Positions 1 to 12,438 are shown, counted from the stretch's first letter. The stretch is DNA of 64,000 nt from Cotesia glomerata (GCF_020080835.1 NC_058163.1:12627113-12691112); one strand, 5' to 3'. Numbers and translations: made by a program. Notes: generated by a model not told the origin, from the letters alone.

Positions 1-714
1 CGCAATTAGAAAATTCTAGAACAGAATGAGTCATTTACTACGCAGTTAGGAATAGAACAAAGAGAACTACACAGTTACCGTGACCTTGAACAGGTTCAAA
101 CCTGTCTGATGACGTCATCTACTACGCAGTTAGAAGTAATACAAGCTACCACCAGATGGCGCTGTGTAAAATCCTTCTCGCAAGTAGTTGTCATAACTTC
201 ATTTTAAATATATAAAACATGGATATATCATACTGCAAATGCGTAATCCTGAACTATTGATCTGTTATGGCCGAGCCGAAGGCGGGTTAATAGTTGAACT
301 CAAATTCAAAATGACAAAAATCAGATTCAAATTTGCGAAAAAATGATGGATTTCCAGTTCAAAATGGCGGGAAAATTATGGAAATCAGCTTCAAAATGGC
401 GGATTCCAGAAATTTCGGCCACCAGATGTCAGATAGCAGCCACCAGATGGCGGATAGCAGCTATGAGATGGCGGATTCAAAGTGGCGGATAGTAAGATTT
501 AAAAAATGGCGGTAAAATGGCGGATAGATTTAAAAAATAGCGGGAAAGTGGCGGATAGTAAGATTTAAAAAATGGCGGCAGAATTCACCACCAGCGCCAC
601 CTATGAAAACCCTCCACCATATCCACGTCGGTAGAACATGTCGGTAAAACAGGGCGTACATATCTACAGGTGGTAACTTAGCATGGACACGAACCCACAA
701 ATCTGTTTTACTAA
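1..714 (+). repeat. Right terminal repeat of a second Polinton (truncated by window edge)
   Basis: This stretch matches, in the same orientation, the right terminal repeat at 45180-46251. It has the same modules: TGACGTCA flanked by CTACTACGCAGTTAG (110-117), a run of ATGGCGGAT/CCACCAGATGG units (about 340-600), and the end module with CGGTAAAACAG and CCCACAAATCTGTTTTAC. The last 30 or so terminal bases found at 46220-46250 are missing; sequence after about 711 is unrelated. It is therefore the right end of another Polinton whose body lies left of the window. The small open frame at 333-515 is the minisatellite read through and is not a gene. Confidence 0.85.
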
Positions 715-746
715 TGTAGTCGGACCCTCCCCAGATACACTACTAA

Positions 747-2417
747 TCATGGTACAACTTTTCTCTAACAATATATACCGATGGATGTCAAGTAAGTAAA
801 TCTTCAAATTCAAGTGCATGGCCGATTTATGCTGAAATAAATGAGCTACCTCCACACATGATGAAAAAACACATGCTTCTAGCGGCAATATTTGTGGATG
901 GGGAGCACCCAGTGATGAATAACTTCTTCAGACCTTTAACGACTGAAATGCAAGAACTTTTCGTATTAGGTATCAAATGGAAACCATCCAGCACAACTGA
1001 AGTCACATTGAAATTAATTGTCACTACATGTAGCGTTGATTCTCCGGCTCGAGCGACGGTAACTTGTATGAAACAATTCAATTGCAAATTTGGATGTTTA
1101 TATTGTTATGCAAAAGGAAGAAGTTTAGGTCGTGGTAAATTTGTATACCCATTATCACAGTGTTATAAAAGAATACGAACGGATACAGAAATACGTCAGG
1201 ATATGGCTCGTGCTTTCGATAATAACAAAATAATTCATGGAGTTAAAAATATATCATCATTGGTGGCACTACCAGTATTTGACATTCCGAAAGGCGTTGT
1301 CGTAGAAGCAATGCACGCGGTGTTTCTTGGAGTGGTTCGACAACATACTAAATTACTGTTGACCCAAACTAATACTTGCTATTATGTTGGAAGTCCTGAA
1401 AATAGGGCAATAATCGATAAGTATTTATTAGCAATCAGACCTCCATCATGTCGCTCGCGAAAACCACGATCCATATCAACTTATGCGAAATGGAAGGCAT
1501 CGGAGTGGCGTAATTGGCTTGATTATGCTCCTATTTGCTTATAAAATGTCTTACAAAGAAAGTATGTTCATCACTTTGCACTCTTATCGGAAGCAATTCA
1601 TTGTTTGAATAGTGATAGTATATCTTTGAGAAATCTGAATTGTTGCAATGCATTGTTAAAAGATTACATTAAATTTTTCCAAAATTTTTTCGGAGTAAGC
1701 AACATGACTTCGAATATCCATTTATTGACACACTTGGTAAAAGTTGTACGATACTGGGGTCCAATATGGGTACATGAAGCATTTATATTCGAAGCTTGGA
1801 ATAAAAAAATCATGGAATTTGTAACAAGTCCTCACGGAAGGACAAATCAAATCGCAACACGTTTTCTCATGCATAAATTTATTATAACTGCTTTATACGA
1901 TGAAACTGTATCTTCGGTAACCATAAAATTTATAGCTAAACAAATTAAAATGCCAATAGATGATAATCGTATTAGCATTGAAAATCGACTTATAGGGTTG
2001 GGCAAATGTATCACACGTTTACCAACAGAAGATGAATGCGAAATTTTATTGAACGCTGCATATGGACCTGCTAATATTAGATGTTTCAATAGAATGACAT
2101 TAAATGGAATAAAGTATGAGTGTAAGAACAACAACAATTATAAATTTTGCAATTCTATAATTTTTTACAATGGAGTATTCGGTATTGTCGTTGCAATAAT
2201 GAATTTTGGTCACGATAATGAAACAATCGGTGGTATTCTCATACAACAACTGCAGAAAGTTAAATATGCATTTCAAACACAATATATATCTGAAGTAGTC
2301 GAATCCGATAATATTTTATTTATCAGAAAATCAGCTTTAATAAAACCAGCAGTACAAATAGTAGGATCAGAAAAAATATATACAGTTAAACAAGCAAACT
2401 GCTGGGAAACCGATTGA
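747..2417 (+). pseudogene. EnSpm/CACTA-like (TNP2-type) transposase, broken
   Basis: One reading frame runs from about 747 to 2417 and is interrupted once, by TAA at 1542-1544; the coding pattern continues in the same frame after it. Recognisable blocks are WPIYAEINELPPH near 815-850, a CKFGCLYC cysteine pair near 1085, MHAVFLGVVRQ near 1310, WKASEWRNWL near 1490, and LLTHLVKVVRYWGP / FEAWNKKI / SPHGR between 1720 and 1845. These are typical of the large TNP2-like transposases of insect EnSpm elements. The 5' part is missing: an in-frame TAA lies at 744 and Polinton repeat precedes it. The acidic residue expected before MH in the family is a glutamate here. Assignment to the family is firm; activity is very unlikely. 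Confidence 0.8.
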
Positions 2418-2894
2418 TAAAAAAATTTATGTTATTTTAGAATAGTGAAAGAATTATATTTATAATCTATATGTGTAAGATTGATGTAAAAGTTCATAGA
2501 ATAAAAAGGTTATTGAAATTTTTCCTGTCACTAATAGAACAAATCTAACAATAAAGTGAACAAATCTAACAATTAAGTGAAATATGTTCAATTTTTTTTT
2601 TAATTTCAATTTAATGTCAGCTTAGCAAAATTTTATGAATTTATAGGAGTTTGATAGAAATTCTCACTATTTTTAAAACTCAGTCGGAAATTCTTGAGAT
2701 TTTTTTAAACTTTATGAAATCTAATGGACATTTATCACATTTCATTCAATTTCATAAGTATTCATGCATTTACTGTTGCCCTAAAATGTAATTTCTTACC
2801 CGGAAAAATTTTTAGATTCCTGCTAAAAAAAATTGAAAATTTTTTTAATTCGGGAAGTTATTGGTTTCAGTCTGTTTTGTGATAACCGAGTTTT
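2418..2894. other. AT-rich stretch, no gene seen
   Basis: This is AT-rich sequence downstream of the EnSpm transposase. No terminal repeat of that element could be identified by eye. From about 2620 on, words such as TTTCATAAAATTT recur and resemble 5370-5590 in inverted orientation, so it may be the outer part of the inverted-repeat composite that follows. Confidence 0.5.
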
Positions 2895-3412
2895 CATAAA
2901 TTAGTCTACGCCCACTACTATGCAACTTTGTGAGAAATGAGTGCCACTGGAAATATTAACATTGTGAAAAATCGAAAAAAATCAGACGAATCTAACAGTA
3001 TAAAATTCATTGAAATCCGATTATAGATACTTTTTTTATTAACAAAAAACGTTTTGTGAGTAACGCCTTGAATTTAATTTAAATTTATTGAAAAATGTTA
3101 AAGTATCGATAGTTATGCAGATTGCAATGAACATTTGTTAATATTCAATTGTTTATTAATTTTTATTGAAAAAATTATTACCTGAAGTAATAATTTGAGG
3201 TAAATTCATCCACGTTTTGGGAAAATTCAATTGAGACCAAGCGGCACGCGCAACTTTTCTCCCACTCGGGACTTGCGCAGACCACGTTGGTAACTAACAC
3301 AGATGTTAGGCAAGTATTTTCTTCACTTTGATTTAAGAAATTTTTTTTTTGTTATTATTAATTAACATTTTTGCTTATATTATATGACCAATCGATTCAG
3401 AAAAGATTGATT

Positions 3413-4262
3413 TTTAACTTCCCGCTAAGAAAATCGAAGATTTTCAACAATCGGGAAGTTATTGGTTTTACCCCGTTTGGAAAAAATCGAGTTTTTATCA
3501 GATCTTGACGTTTGAAGGTCACAGGAAGCTTCCCTGACTATCCCCGCGAAGGTGTCACTATGTCTGTATATGTGTGTGTGTGTATGTAAGTATGTAAACC
3601 TTCTATAACTTTTAAACGGTTTGACCGATTTTATCGCGGTTGGTGCCATTCAAAAGAGCTTGGCTAAACTTACAATTTGGACCGATTCGGATCGATAGAT
3701 TTCGAGAAATCGCAAAAAAAACTAAAAAAAATTTTTTTTCAAAGTGGTTTTTTTTTAACAACTTTTAAACGGCTTTATCGATCAACTTTAAAAACTGATC
3801 AGCTCTTAAACTTAAAAAATCACGTCGATCGCCGCTAATCTGTTCAAAATCGGTTGATTCGTTCGAGAGATATCGTGCAGGAAAGAAAACCGAAAAGTGT
3901 TTTTTTGAAATTACTCCGAAATTTCTCGTTTAATCGATTCAAACTTAAAGATTTCTTATGAGACTTAGAGAACTGCTTCGAATGCCACTAACCTCGAGAA
4001 AATCAGTTAATTCATTCAAAAGTTATTGCGGTTTGAAAATTCGAAAAATGGTGTTATATGAGTTCCATCAGACTTTTGAGCTCGAAGAGCTCAAAAGCAT
4101 AGGAAAGCTATCTCTTTGATCTCGGAAAGCTCAAAACAATACATAAATTGTATTTTTGAGCTCGAAGAGCTCAAAAACGGCATAAGTGCAACTTAAAGCA
4201 TCCAGGTACGGAATTAACGGGAAGTTGCAGGGATGGCCTGGTCAACCGTTTTCCTAATTTTT
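3413..4262 (+). repeat. TTAACTTCCCGC microsatellite-bearing repeat, copy 1
   Basis: It starts with TTAACTTCCCGCTAAGAAAA, which can fold on the nearby CGGGAAGTTA. It then has GACGTTTGAAGGTCACAGGAAG, a short TG run at 3560-3585, CGCGGTTGGTGCCATTC, a series of AATCGGTTGATTCGTTCGAG-like words and paired GAGCTCGAAGAGCTC motifs. It ends with GGGAAGTTGCAGGGATGG and GTCAACCGTTTTCCTAATTT. Nearly the same order occurs in eight other places in this window, so it is a dispersed repeat family rather than unique sequence. Confidence 0.85.
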
Positions 4263-4402
4263 TTCATTATGTGCATTAAATTAATTTGTCATGAAAAATA
4301 TCGCGTTCCAGATGCCATAAAAGGTGGTTCCAAAAAAAAATATTTTTTGGAAATCGACGTATTTTTGTCCGAAATGTCCAGAAATGCAAAAAAAAAAAAT
4401 TA

Positions 4403-4941
4403 TACACGGAAAAAAAATCCTATGAAAAATTACAATAGTAACATCGTAATCCAGGACTAGACTTTCAGTATCTCGATTTTTACGATGCTGCCGTCTACAG
4501 AATACAATTTGAATTATTGAAAATTACGATGTTATTTAGTAAATTTTTTTTCGGTAAGAGCAAGTGAATAAGGACACATACTATATGTTTTAATAAAAGA
4601 GAGACAAAGTCCAGTAGTTTGCGACGCCACCACCGAAAGATGACCAACTACTGTATCGAGGGTCTTATTCTGAGACTGAACATAATCTTTAGATATTCCC
4701 TCCGATAGCGTTAGGGGATAAACCTTGGACTAGTGGCGGAGAGGACACCGGGTTCGATTCTTGAGTGATACAGAGTTATTTTTTCGGTGACCTAAACTTC
4801 TTTTTAATTTAAGTGATAGAAATTTACGATGTTGCATCGTATAAATTACGATGTTTGAATTCTGGTCCGGCACTGCAATATCCTATACTAAAAATTACGA
4901 TGTTTTCATCGTAATTTTTCGTACAATTTTCTTTCCGTGTA
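4403..4941. mobile_element. TACACGGAAA MITE, copy 1
   Basis: Its terminal inverted repeats read TACACGGAAAAAAAA at the left and TTTTCTTTCCGTGTA at the right. The interior shares long blocks with 20652-21252, for example ATTACAATAGTAACATCGTA, GAGCAAGTGAATAAGGAC and GATGACCAACTACTGTAT. Inside, a GGTTCGATTC word resembles an RNA polymerase III B box. No coding capacity was seen. It is a non-autonomous DNA transposon of unassigned superfamily. Confidence 0.75.
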
Positions 4942-6630
4942 CGCCCTTATGGCTCTCGGGACCCGACTTGGATGCCATAAGGGCGTATAATAAAAATTCT
5001 TTTTTTTTAATAAAAATTCTGATTCCTATCGGGCCTCGGCCATATACTATCCCGGCTGAAAATATTTCTCACCTCGACTGTATTGGCGCGTGGCTCGCCC
5101 AAGGTACATAAATAACTAATTCGTCCTTTTAGCATCTATAACGCGATATTCTTACAGGAGTCATTCAAAGTCAATCAAGACTTTACTTGCGAAACGCTTT
5201 TTGTTGATGAAGAAAGTATCTATTGTCGGATTTCAGTAAATTTTGCAGTTAGATTCGCCTGATTTTTCTCGATTTGTTACAATTTTAATGTTTCCAGTGG
5301 CATTCATTGGCCACAAAGTTTCGTAGTAGCGGGCGTAGACTAAATGAATTTTGATAAAATTTTATGTCAAAATTTCATAAAACTTTGTATATTTTTAAAA
5401 GATTTCATAAAAATTTATGAATCTCTTTTCAGGGATCGAGGTTTTGATTTTTTAAATTTTATAAAATGATGAATATATTTTATGAAAATTCATCAAATTT
5501 TACAAAACTTCATAAAACCTGGCACGGATCAAAGATTGTATTTTTTTAATTTTATGAAATTTTATAAAAATCCATACAATTGCCTAGGTGAATAAAACTT
5601 AATAATATATCGTAATGATTTGGCCATATAATGACATTATAATGGATTATAGTGTCATAAAAATCTTTTTGGTCGTTATACCAAAAAAAAAATATTTCTT
5701 CGAAATAAGTAAATTAATAACTCAAAAAAAGCCATTCTTAACAAAAGTCGGTAACATCTTGAATCAATGTTATCGCCTATTTTGAATCAAGAGACAAAAA
5801 TTCTTGAAAGAAATATATCTATATGTATACACGGAAAAAATGAAACACAACTGGTTACTGTGCTACACAAGAATGAGCGAAAATATATAAAAAAAGTTCT
5901 TAGCACATTACTAGATCATGTGATAATAAGAATGAGTCGTCTTTACATATGACTGAGTATCTTTCAACACACTAACCATTCCTATGTTGTACATTACACT
6001 GAAAACACGAGTGATTCTCATGTTCACAGTCGCTGTTAGCTTTTAGGACAATAGGATTCCCGTGAGCAGAAGAACTCTTACTATATAAAATAAGTATGAG
6101 TACTGCGCAAGCGTACAAATGAGTCACCTGACAAACGTTTCTCATTCTCGTGCAGCACAGTAATCATTCCTGTGCTAAATGAGAACTGTCCTTGTGGATC
6201 ATATTGTAATAGTAGTAAAAAAACGAAACTTATTTTATTTGTAAATATTTGTAATATTAACTCATATTTTTATCATTACATTTATTATGATTTACAAATA
6301 GAAATCATAATAGGATAAAATTAATTTATTTTTTTAAATAATAATAATTCTTTAATTTCTTAAAAATATATTACGATGTAATACGCGGTTGTATGTTTCT
6401 GAATTGTCATCAGTGACTCAAAAAAAAAAACAAAATTAATAAAATTTCTTTCGAATTCTGCATATGATCGATTAAATAGACCAGAAAAAAAAGTGTATGA
6501 ACTTATGTCAATTTTTAAACTGACATTTCAAAAATAGAAATTCCACAGTTATATTATTTACATTTTTAGCAATCGAAAATAACTCCAATTTTTGTGGCAA
6601 AAAAAGCTTAAATATTTATCAACGTTCTTA

Positions 6631-6636
<6 letters not shown>

Positions 6637-6697
<61 letters not shown>
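6637..6697. repeat. (TA)n microsatellite
   Basis: About 30 uninterrupted AT dinucleotides lie in the core of the surrounding TIR element. Confidence 0.95.
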
Positions 6698-6699
<2 letters not shown>

Positions 6700-7029
6700 T
6701 TTTATGAAATTAATCATTTAAAATTCTAGTATATTTTTATATATACATTTTTCACAATAGTACAATACATTAAGTTAAATTAATAGCAAGAATATAAATA
6801 AATAAACAAAAAATAGTTACATATTTAAACGTTTATTAAAGATTATTATTTCTAATATGAAATTTTTACAGGAAGTAAACTTATAGTAGTGAAAAATAGT
6901 TATATCCATCGCTTCATTTAAATGGCTGTAGTCAGTCTATAATACACAGGGACAGTTCTCATTTAGCACAGGAATGATTACTGTGCTGCACGAGAATGAG
7001 AAACGTTTGTCAGGTGACTCGTTCGTACG

Positions 7030-8503
7030 TGTGACGTCTGCTAAAATCTAAAATTTTTTGTTTATTTTTAAATATATGTAACTTCTTATTTTTAGTATAC
7101 AATTTGTCATACCCTTGAAGTCTGTAGAAGAGAAATCTGGCCTATCTTTCCCACGATTTGATGACGCTCACACGAGTTACCCGGATCTCTTTGTATCTAT
7201 CAGAATTTAACGACTTTGTTTTTCTAACTTTCAAATTTGTAATATGGTGAAGTCACCATCACGTTTTCCGCTTAAAGTCGTAAAAGTAAGACCTATAAGG
7301 CAATAGTTCAAACTACGCATAGGTTTATCCGGGTTTCGAAAAATCTAGAAACGCGATGACGCTTGTTTTCGACAAAATACCCTTTAGATCCCTTTCATTT
7401 TTCTGATTTAATTTCCCGATGAGTCCCATACAATCACCGATGTTGCTAACCCTATATAAATCGCCCGAAAATCATTTTCAGGCAGTTCGATTTAGACCAG
7501 GATACCACTGGTTAGCTCCGCGTCAATCGGCTCCGGGCATCAAATTCTTCGGAAGCACAAAGTACTCCGTGATACACGAGACAGTGCCTTGCTCGTGGTT
7601 AGGCTGCACTTGGTAGCACTAACGTGGTAGATTCATCGGCTATTCGATATATGCCATAATTATATTCCGTTTGTCTTTATTTTTATTATTTTCCGCCGTT
7701 GAGCGTCGATTGTTGATTATTCCGCCGTTGAGCGTTGATTTTTCCGCGATAATTGCGAAGTATATTGTTTTCCACCGAAGAGCGTCGAGTAGTGTTAGGT
7801 TTTTGCGCTTAAAGTCGTAAAGGTTAATTCATTATTTGAAATTATTCAATTTCTCCGTGATACACGAGATCCGGTAATTCGGTAGCGAAAATACCTGAGC
7901 GTCGATTGAGTGCTAAGTTTTCCGCGTAAAGTCGCGAAGATTAAAATAATATCATTATTAGTAAATATTTAATTTCTCCGTGATACACGAGATACGGTAT
8001 TTCGATAGTGAAACTACCCATTGAAGGTGAAAGGGCCCATTAAATTTGAGCCTCTCTACAGACTTCCAGGGTAAGCCCAAAACATTATCTACTTTTAAGA
8101 CATTATTATTTTTCTAACATTTGTGTTCCTTTTTTTATCTCTATATTTATTAACCTTTTTATAAACCCAAATTTGTAACACGTTCACTTGTTTTTCTCAA
8201 TAAATTCAAACAAATAAACAAGTTGATGCTTTCATTTTTACTTTTAAAATAAAATAAGATCTCCATTACAAAGTAAAGTTACAACTAAACAATAGAATAG
8301 GTTACTCGTGACCGAAGTCAGCAGGATCCATCATCCTTACTCTCTCTAAGTTAACACTTAGAGATAACGTTCGAGCTTGTGTACCGCTCCACACTCCAAC
8401 GCAATTTTTAATTTAGCTCCCGAACGGACAAAGTGATAACGTTCGGATATTTGAGATTTCTATTTCATATTCCTTGCGCCCATCACTCACTCCGTTCATG
8501 ACA
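7030..8503 (+). mobile_element. Solo LTR with 4-bp target duplication TACG
   Basis: The segment begins TGTGACGTC and ends TTCATGACA, the TG...CA form of an LTR, and is flanked by TACG at 7026-7029 and 8504-8507. The intact left arm of the host element (about 6110-6125) shows the empty site with a single TACG, which confirms the boundaries. An AATAAA at 8199-8204 fits a + strand polyadenylation signal. CTCCGTGATACACGAGA occurs three times (near 7564, 7853, 7976) and GAGCGTCGA-like words also recur. No internal gag or pol sequence adjoins it, so it is a recombined single LTR, probably of a Gypsy- or BEL-type element. Confidence 0.8.
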
Positions 8504-8884
8504 TACGCTTGCGCAGTACTCATACTTATTTTATATAGTAAGAGTTCTTCTGCTCACGGGAATCTCTATTGTCCTAAAAGCTAACAGCGACTGTGAACAT
8601 GAGAATCACTCGTCTTTTCAGTGTAATGTACACCATAGGAATGGTTACTGTGTTGGAAGATACTCAGTTATATGTAAAGACGACTCATTCTTATTATCAC
8701 ATGATCAAGTAATGTGCTAAGAACTTTTTTTATATATTTTAGCTCATTCTTGTGTAGCACAGTAACCAGTCGTGTTTCATTTTTTCCGTGTAGTTTCAAG
8801 AGTTCAAGTTTTTAAGAAAAAAAGTTTCTTGAATCAAGATTGTTTTTCTATCAGTGTACGAAAAAGAAGTCGAGACATGCTGCG

Positions 8885-9190
8885 TATGAAATTTAAAGAA
8901 TTAAATAAGAAACAACTTGAGCTCAACCCAATGTCTCTACGACCAATAGTTCACGATGTATTAATTTTTTAATGAAAAAAAAACGTGGTTCCGCTCGAGC
9001 GCATATAAACAAATAGCTATAACTTCACGAAAAATCATTCGATTTATTTATTTTTTTCGTAAATTATAGCTATTGGTGACTTCTATAAGCAAAAAAATCA
9101 GCTAAGCTCAAAAAATTTGTTTGAATTTATTTCAATACTTTTCAGTTTTTTGAATTTCTGCATTCAAAGTTAGTTAACATTAGAAAAGAA
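8885..9190 (+). repeat. Dispersed AT-rich repeat C, copy 1
   Basis: The block is shared with 18905-19170. Common words include AAAGAATTAAATAA, GATATTAATTTTTTAATGA-like text, CGTGGTTCCGCTC, ATAAACAAATAGCT and TTTCAGTTTTTTGAATTTCTGCA. It has no coding capacity and its superfamily is unknown. It abuts the TTAACTTCCCGC repeat at 9196. Confidence 0.65.
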
Positions 9191-9195
9191 ATTTT

Positions 9196-9356
9196 TAACT
9201 TCCCGCTAAGAAAATCGAAGATTTTCAAAAATCGGGAAGTTATTTTTTTCACCCCGTTTTGCAAAAATCGAGTTTTCATCAGATCTCGACGTTTGAAGGT
9301 CATAGGAAGCTTCCCTGACTATCCCCGCGAGGTTGTCACGGTGTCTGTATGTATGG

Positions 9357-9387
<31 letters not shown>

Positions 9388-9391
9388 TGTG
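9196..9391 (+). repeat. TTAACTTCCCGC repeat, copy 2, 5' half
   Basis: This is the start of the family up to its TG microsatellite (9357-9391), where the R1-clade element at 9392 is inserted. The other part of the same copy resumes at 14331 with more TG units and then the family's AACTTTTGAACGGCTCGAC segment. Confidence 0.85.
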
Positions 9392-9647
9392 TTTTTTTTT
9401 TCTCTTTAGGGGGGGGAATCCTTTTTACGGATTCCAGGCATAGCTGTTTGGCCTGGAAATGTGGCGACTCGACGCAGCGTCATACTAAAACTCGACACTG
9501 ACGCCCCTACCCACTAAACCCTAAAACCCCTTTCTCTTCTATCCTCTGATCCCCCATGGTACCGCCGTAAGGCATTTCTTCGCGGAGGGAGGAATTAGCT
9601 GCCACTCTTCCTTCTGGTGGCTAAGATGTTATTTCTTCCTTCTAGAT

Positions 9648-12438
9648 TCAGTCTTTCGCTCTTTTCCTCTCAATGGATCGCAACTCGGTAAGCACTTTTG
9701 TAGCAAAAGTGCTTGTGGCGTTCCAGGCAGCTTCTGATGACAGCATTGCTGCTACTATTGTCTCTGGTTGGATTTTCCTCTTCAGGATATTCTCCAGCTC
9801 ATCTTGCTGTGGGTAAGAACGTGGGCACTCAAAAAAAACGTGCTCTGCATCTTCATTGATTTCTGAGCAGGACGGGCACTCCGGGGAATCATCATGCTTG
9901 AAGCGGTGGAGATACGCCCGGAAACAGCCGTGTCCTGATAACATCTGTGTAAGATAATAATTGACCTCACCGTGACTCCGGTTTAGCCAAACGTTGATCC
10001 TTGGTATGAGACGATGCGTCCACCTACCCTTCACTGTGGCATCCCACTGTAGTTGTCATCTACTTATGCTCCTCTGCCGCTCTTCTGTTCCAAGCTCCTC
10101 AGCGCTTAGTGTGGTCGACTTCTTTCGTTGGTAAAGGATCCGTCTTTCCTCAGCTAAGACTCGGAGAGGCAAAGTTCCGGAGATGACACACACTGCTTCC
10201 ATAGATATTGTGCGGAAGGCACTTGCTACTCTTAAGGCACTCAGACGGTAGACTGGTCCAGCCTTTCTCCATGATTCTTGCTTTTCTAGTGCGTCCGCCC
10301 CGATAGATAAGTGAGCACTGATGTGACTACAGATGATAGTAGAAGTCTTCTGCTCTGCTTTGGGCCTCCGACGTTTGGCATCAGTCGTGCTAAGCTAGCT
10401 ACCACTGCTGATGCTTTTGTACTCACGTGTTCGACTTGCTGCTTAAAGTTGAGTCGGGCATCAAGCATCACTCCCAGATATCGGATATATGGTTGTGATG
10501 TGATTCCTTGTTCTCCGACTTTCAGTTTTATGGTCTCTATCACTTTTTTGCTGGTAATAAGCACAGCCTCAGTCTTCTGTTTAGCCAGTTGTAGATTCAT
10601 TGAATCCATCCACCGGTTAACTTTCTCAAAGGTGAAACCGAACATGTGGTTTATCTCATCTAGGTGTTTCGCAACGATTACGACAGCTACATCGTCTGCA
10701 TATGCAACAAGCTTGACACTTCTTGGAAGAGTCAGTCTCAGCAGGCCATCATACATGACATTCCACAGAAGTGGACCCAGAACAGAACCCTGGGGTACAC
10801 CTCCGGTAATACCGTACTCTTTTGGACCATTTTTCGTGTCGTATCTCAGGATTCTGTCCGTGAAGTAGCTAGCCACTATCCTACGTAGGTATCCTGGTAC
10901 GTTTTTTTCTTCCAAGGCTTGCATAATGCAGTCCCAGTTGGCGGAGTTGAAGGCATTTTTGATGTCCAGAGTGGCCACCAGGCAGTACTTCTTCGCTCCA
11001 CTCTTCCATCTGATCCTTTCGATTGCCTCCTTGGCCGTTGCAACAACCAAGTTGATTACGTCCAGGGTTGATCGTCCTTTCCGAAAACCATACTGGTTGT
11101 CTGCCAGGAGTGGATCGACAACTGCTTCTATTCTTTGGTGGATTATACGCTCAAGTATCTTACCTGCCGTGTCTAACATACAAAGTGGTCGATAAGATGA
11201 CGGTTCTTCTGGTGGCTTTTTCCCTTTTGGAAGTAGTACTAGTCGTTGCTGCTTCCACTTCCGAGGGAAAATCCCTTCCTTGAGGCATGTGTCGTAGACG
11301 TCCAGGAACAATGATGGCACTGCTTTTATAGTTGTTTTTAAAGCGATATTGGGGACCCTGTCCAATCCCGGCGCTTTATTGTTCCCTACACGATTACAAG
11401 CCTCCATCAGTTCTCCCTCCGTGACAGATGGAATGTCATCCATTTCATTCTGCGCTAATAGGTAGTTAAACTTGCTTTGTTCAGGGATCGACGGGCTTTT
11501 TTGTACTCTGCGACCAGCTCCACAGAGTTAGATCGTCGGTAGCCACGCTGAGATATTCTTCTCTTCTGATGACACTCTTTACGAAGGGCGCTGATGTGGT
11601 CGTTCCACCAGTGAACGGAAGGTCTTGTGTTTATGCCACGTCTACGAGACATACTGGCGTCACACGCCTGGGTCACTCTTTTCATCAGGTCCTTGGTCTT
11701 CTCTTCTGCGCAGCCCGCGATAATCTGGTCACTATTGAGAGCTACTAACAATGCCCTTGGGTCAAGAGTTTTTACCTTCCAACCAATGGTGTTAAGTTGC
11801 TTTTTAGGTCTTCTCGGGCTCTGGGCGTTTAATATTTCCCAGAGAATCGCGTTGTGGTCGCTGGCTGTGTAGGTATCCATCACCTTCCAGTTGATATTAC
11901 CTCTGGTGAGGCTGCCACTGACGAAAGTGAGATCTACAATAGAACTTGTGTCTCCTTTGGTGTAGGTTGGTGTGTCACCATTGTTGAGCAGTACTACATC
12001 TCATGTAGAAAAGGCTTCTAGTAATTCCTTTCCTCGCGCGTTTGTATTCTTGCTACCCCAGTCTACTGCCCAGGCGTTGAAGTCCCCAGCTATTGCCACT
12101 GGGTGGTAATGCTTCGCGTCCTCGGTAAGTCGATCCAGAAATGCGGTGAATTCGACAGTAGAGAGGCTAGGTGGTGCGTAACAGCTATAGAAGCGGATGC
12201 CCTCTACTGATACTGCTACAAAGCCGGCATTGCTGTTGTCGACTGCATTTTGGAAAGGGAGCTTGCCACATGACCAGATGACAGCTTTGGATGTGCTGTC
12301 AGATTCCCAGGGTTGGGTACTCAGGTGTTTATATGGCTCTGCTATCAGTACCAAGTCAAGCTCTAGTTCTCGCACGGATTGCATGAGCAGGTCATGCGCT
12401 GCCTCACAATAGTTGAGATTGAGCTGCAGTATCCTCAT
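9648..12438 (-). pseudogene. ORF2 (endonuclease/reverse transcriptase) of R1 copy 1, broken
   Basis: ORF2 begins at ATG 12438, overlapping the ORF1 stop as ATGA. The first part carries an APE-type endonuclease (GDFNAWAVDWGS near 12060, SDHNAILWEI near 11850). The RT part (11443-10286) has YRPLCMLD, QYGFRKGRST, GVPQGSVLGPLLWN and catalytic YADD. A C-terminal domain with CPSC...DAEHVFFECP lies near 9830-9920. Breaks are: TGA at 12003-12001 where Trp is expected; a deletion with frameshift near 11450 that removes about 65 codons compared with copy 2; a small deletion with frameshift near 10290; and a TGA near 10060 where Trp is expected. It could not produce a functional protein. Confidence 0.9.

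Larger units (their letters stand above)
2895..5350. mobile_element. Inverted-repeat (foldback) composite with nested repeats
   Basis: About 170 bases at 2895-3075 reappear as imperfect reverse complement at 5183-5350. Shared words include TAGTCTACGCCC versus GGGCGTAGACTA and AGTGCCACTGGAAA versus TTTCCAGTGGCATT. The arms enclose a TTAACTTCCCGC repeat (3413-4262) and a MITE (4403-4941), so they look like the TIRs of an old non-autonomous DNA transposon that received later insertions. The true outer ends may extend to about 2620 and 5600. No coding region is evident between the arms. Confidence 0.6.
5828..8792. mobile_element. TIR element with about 360-bp arms, split by a solo LTR
   Basis: The left arm (5828 to about 6197) starts TACACGGAAAAAATG. 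Its reverse complement forms the right arm, which occupies about 6943-7029 and 8504-8792 and ends in TTTTTTCCGTGTA. The right arm is cut in two by a 1474-bp insertion with a 4-bp target duplication. Without it the element would be about 1.5 kb with an AT-rich core that includes a TA microsatellite (6637-6697). No transposase frame was found. The terminus resembles that of the 4403 MITE, suggesting a shared transposition source. Confidence 0.8.

Noticed and set aside
1847..2282. Two - strand frames opposite the EnSpm transposase
   Set aside because: They are antisense to a clearly recognisable transposase.
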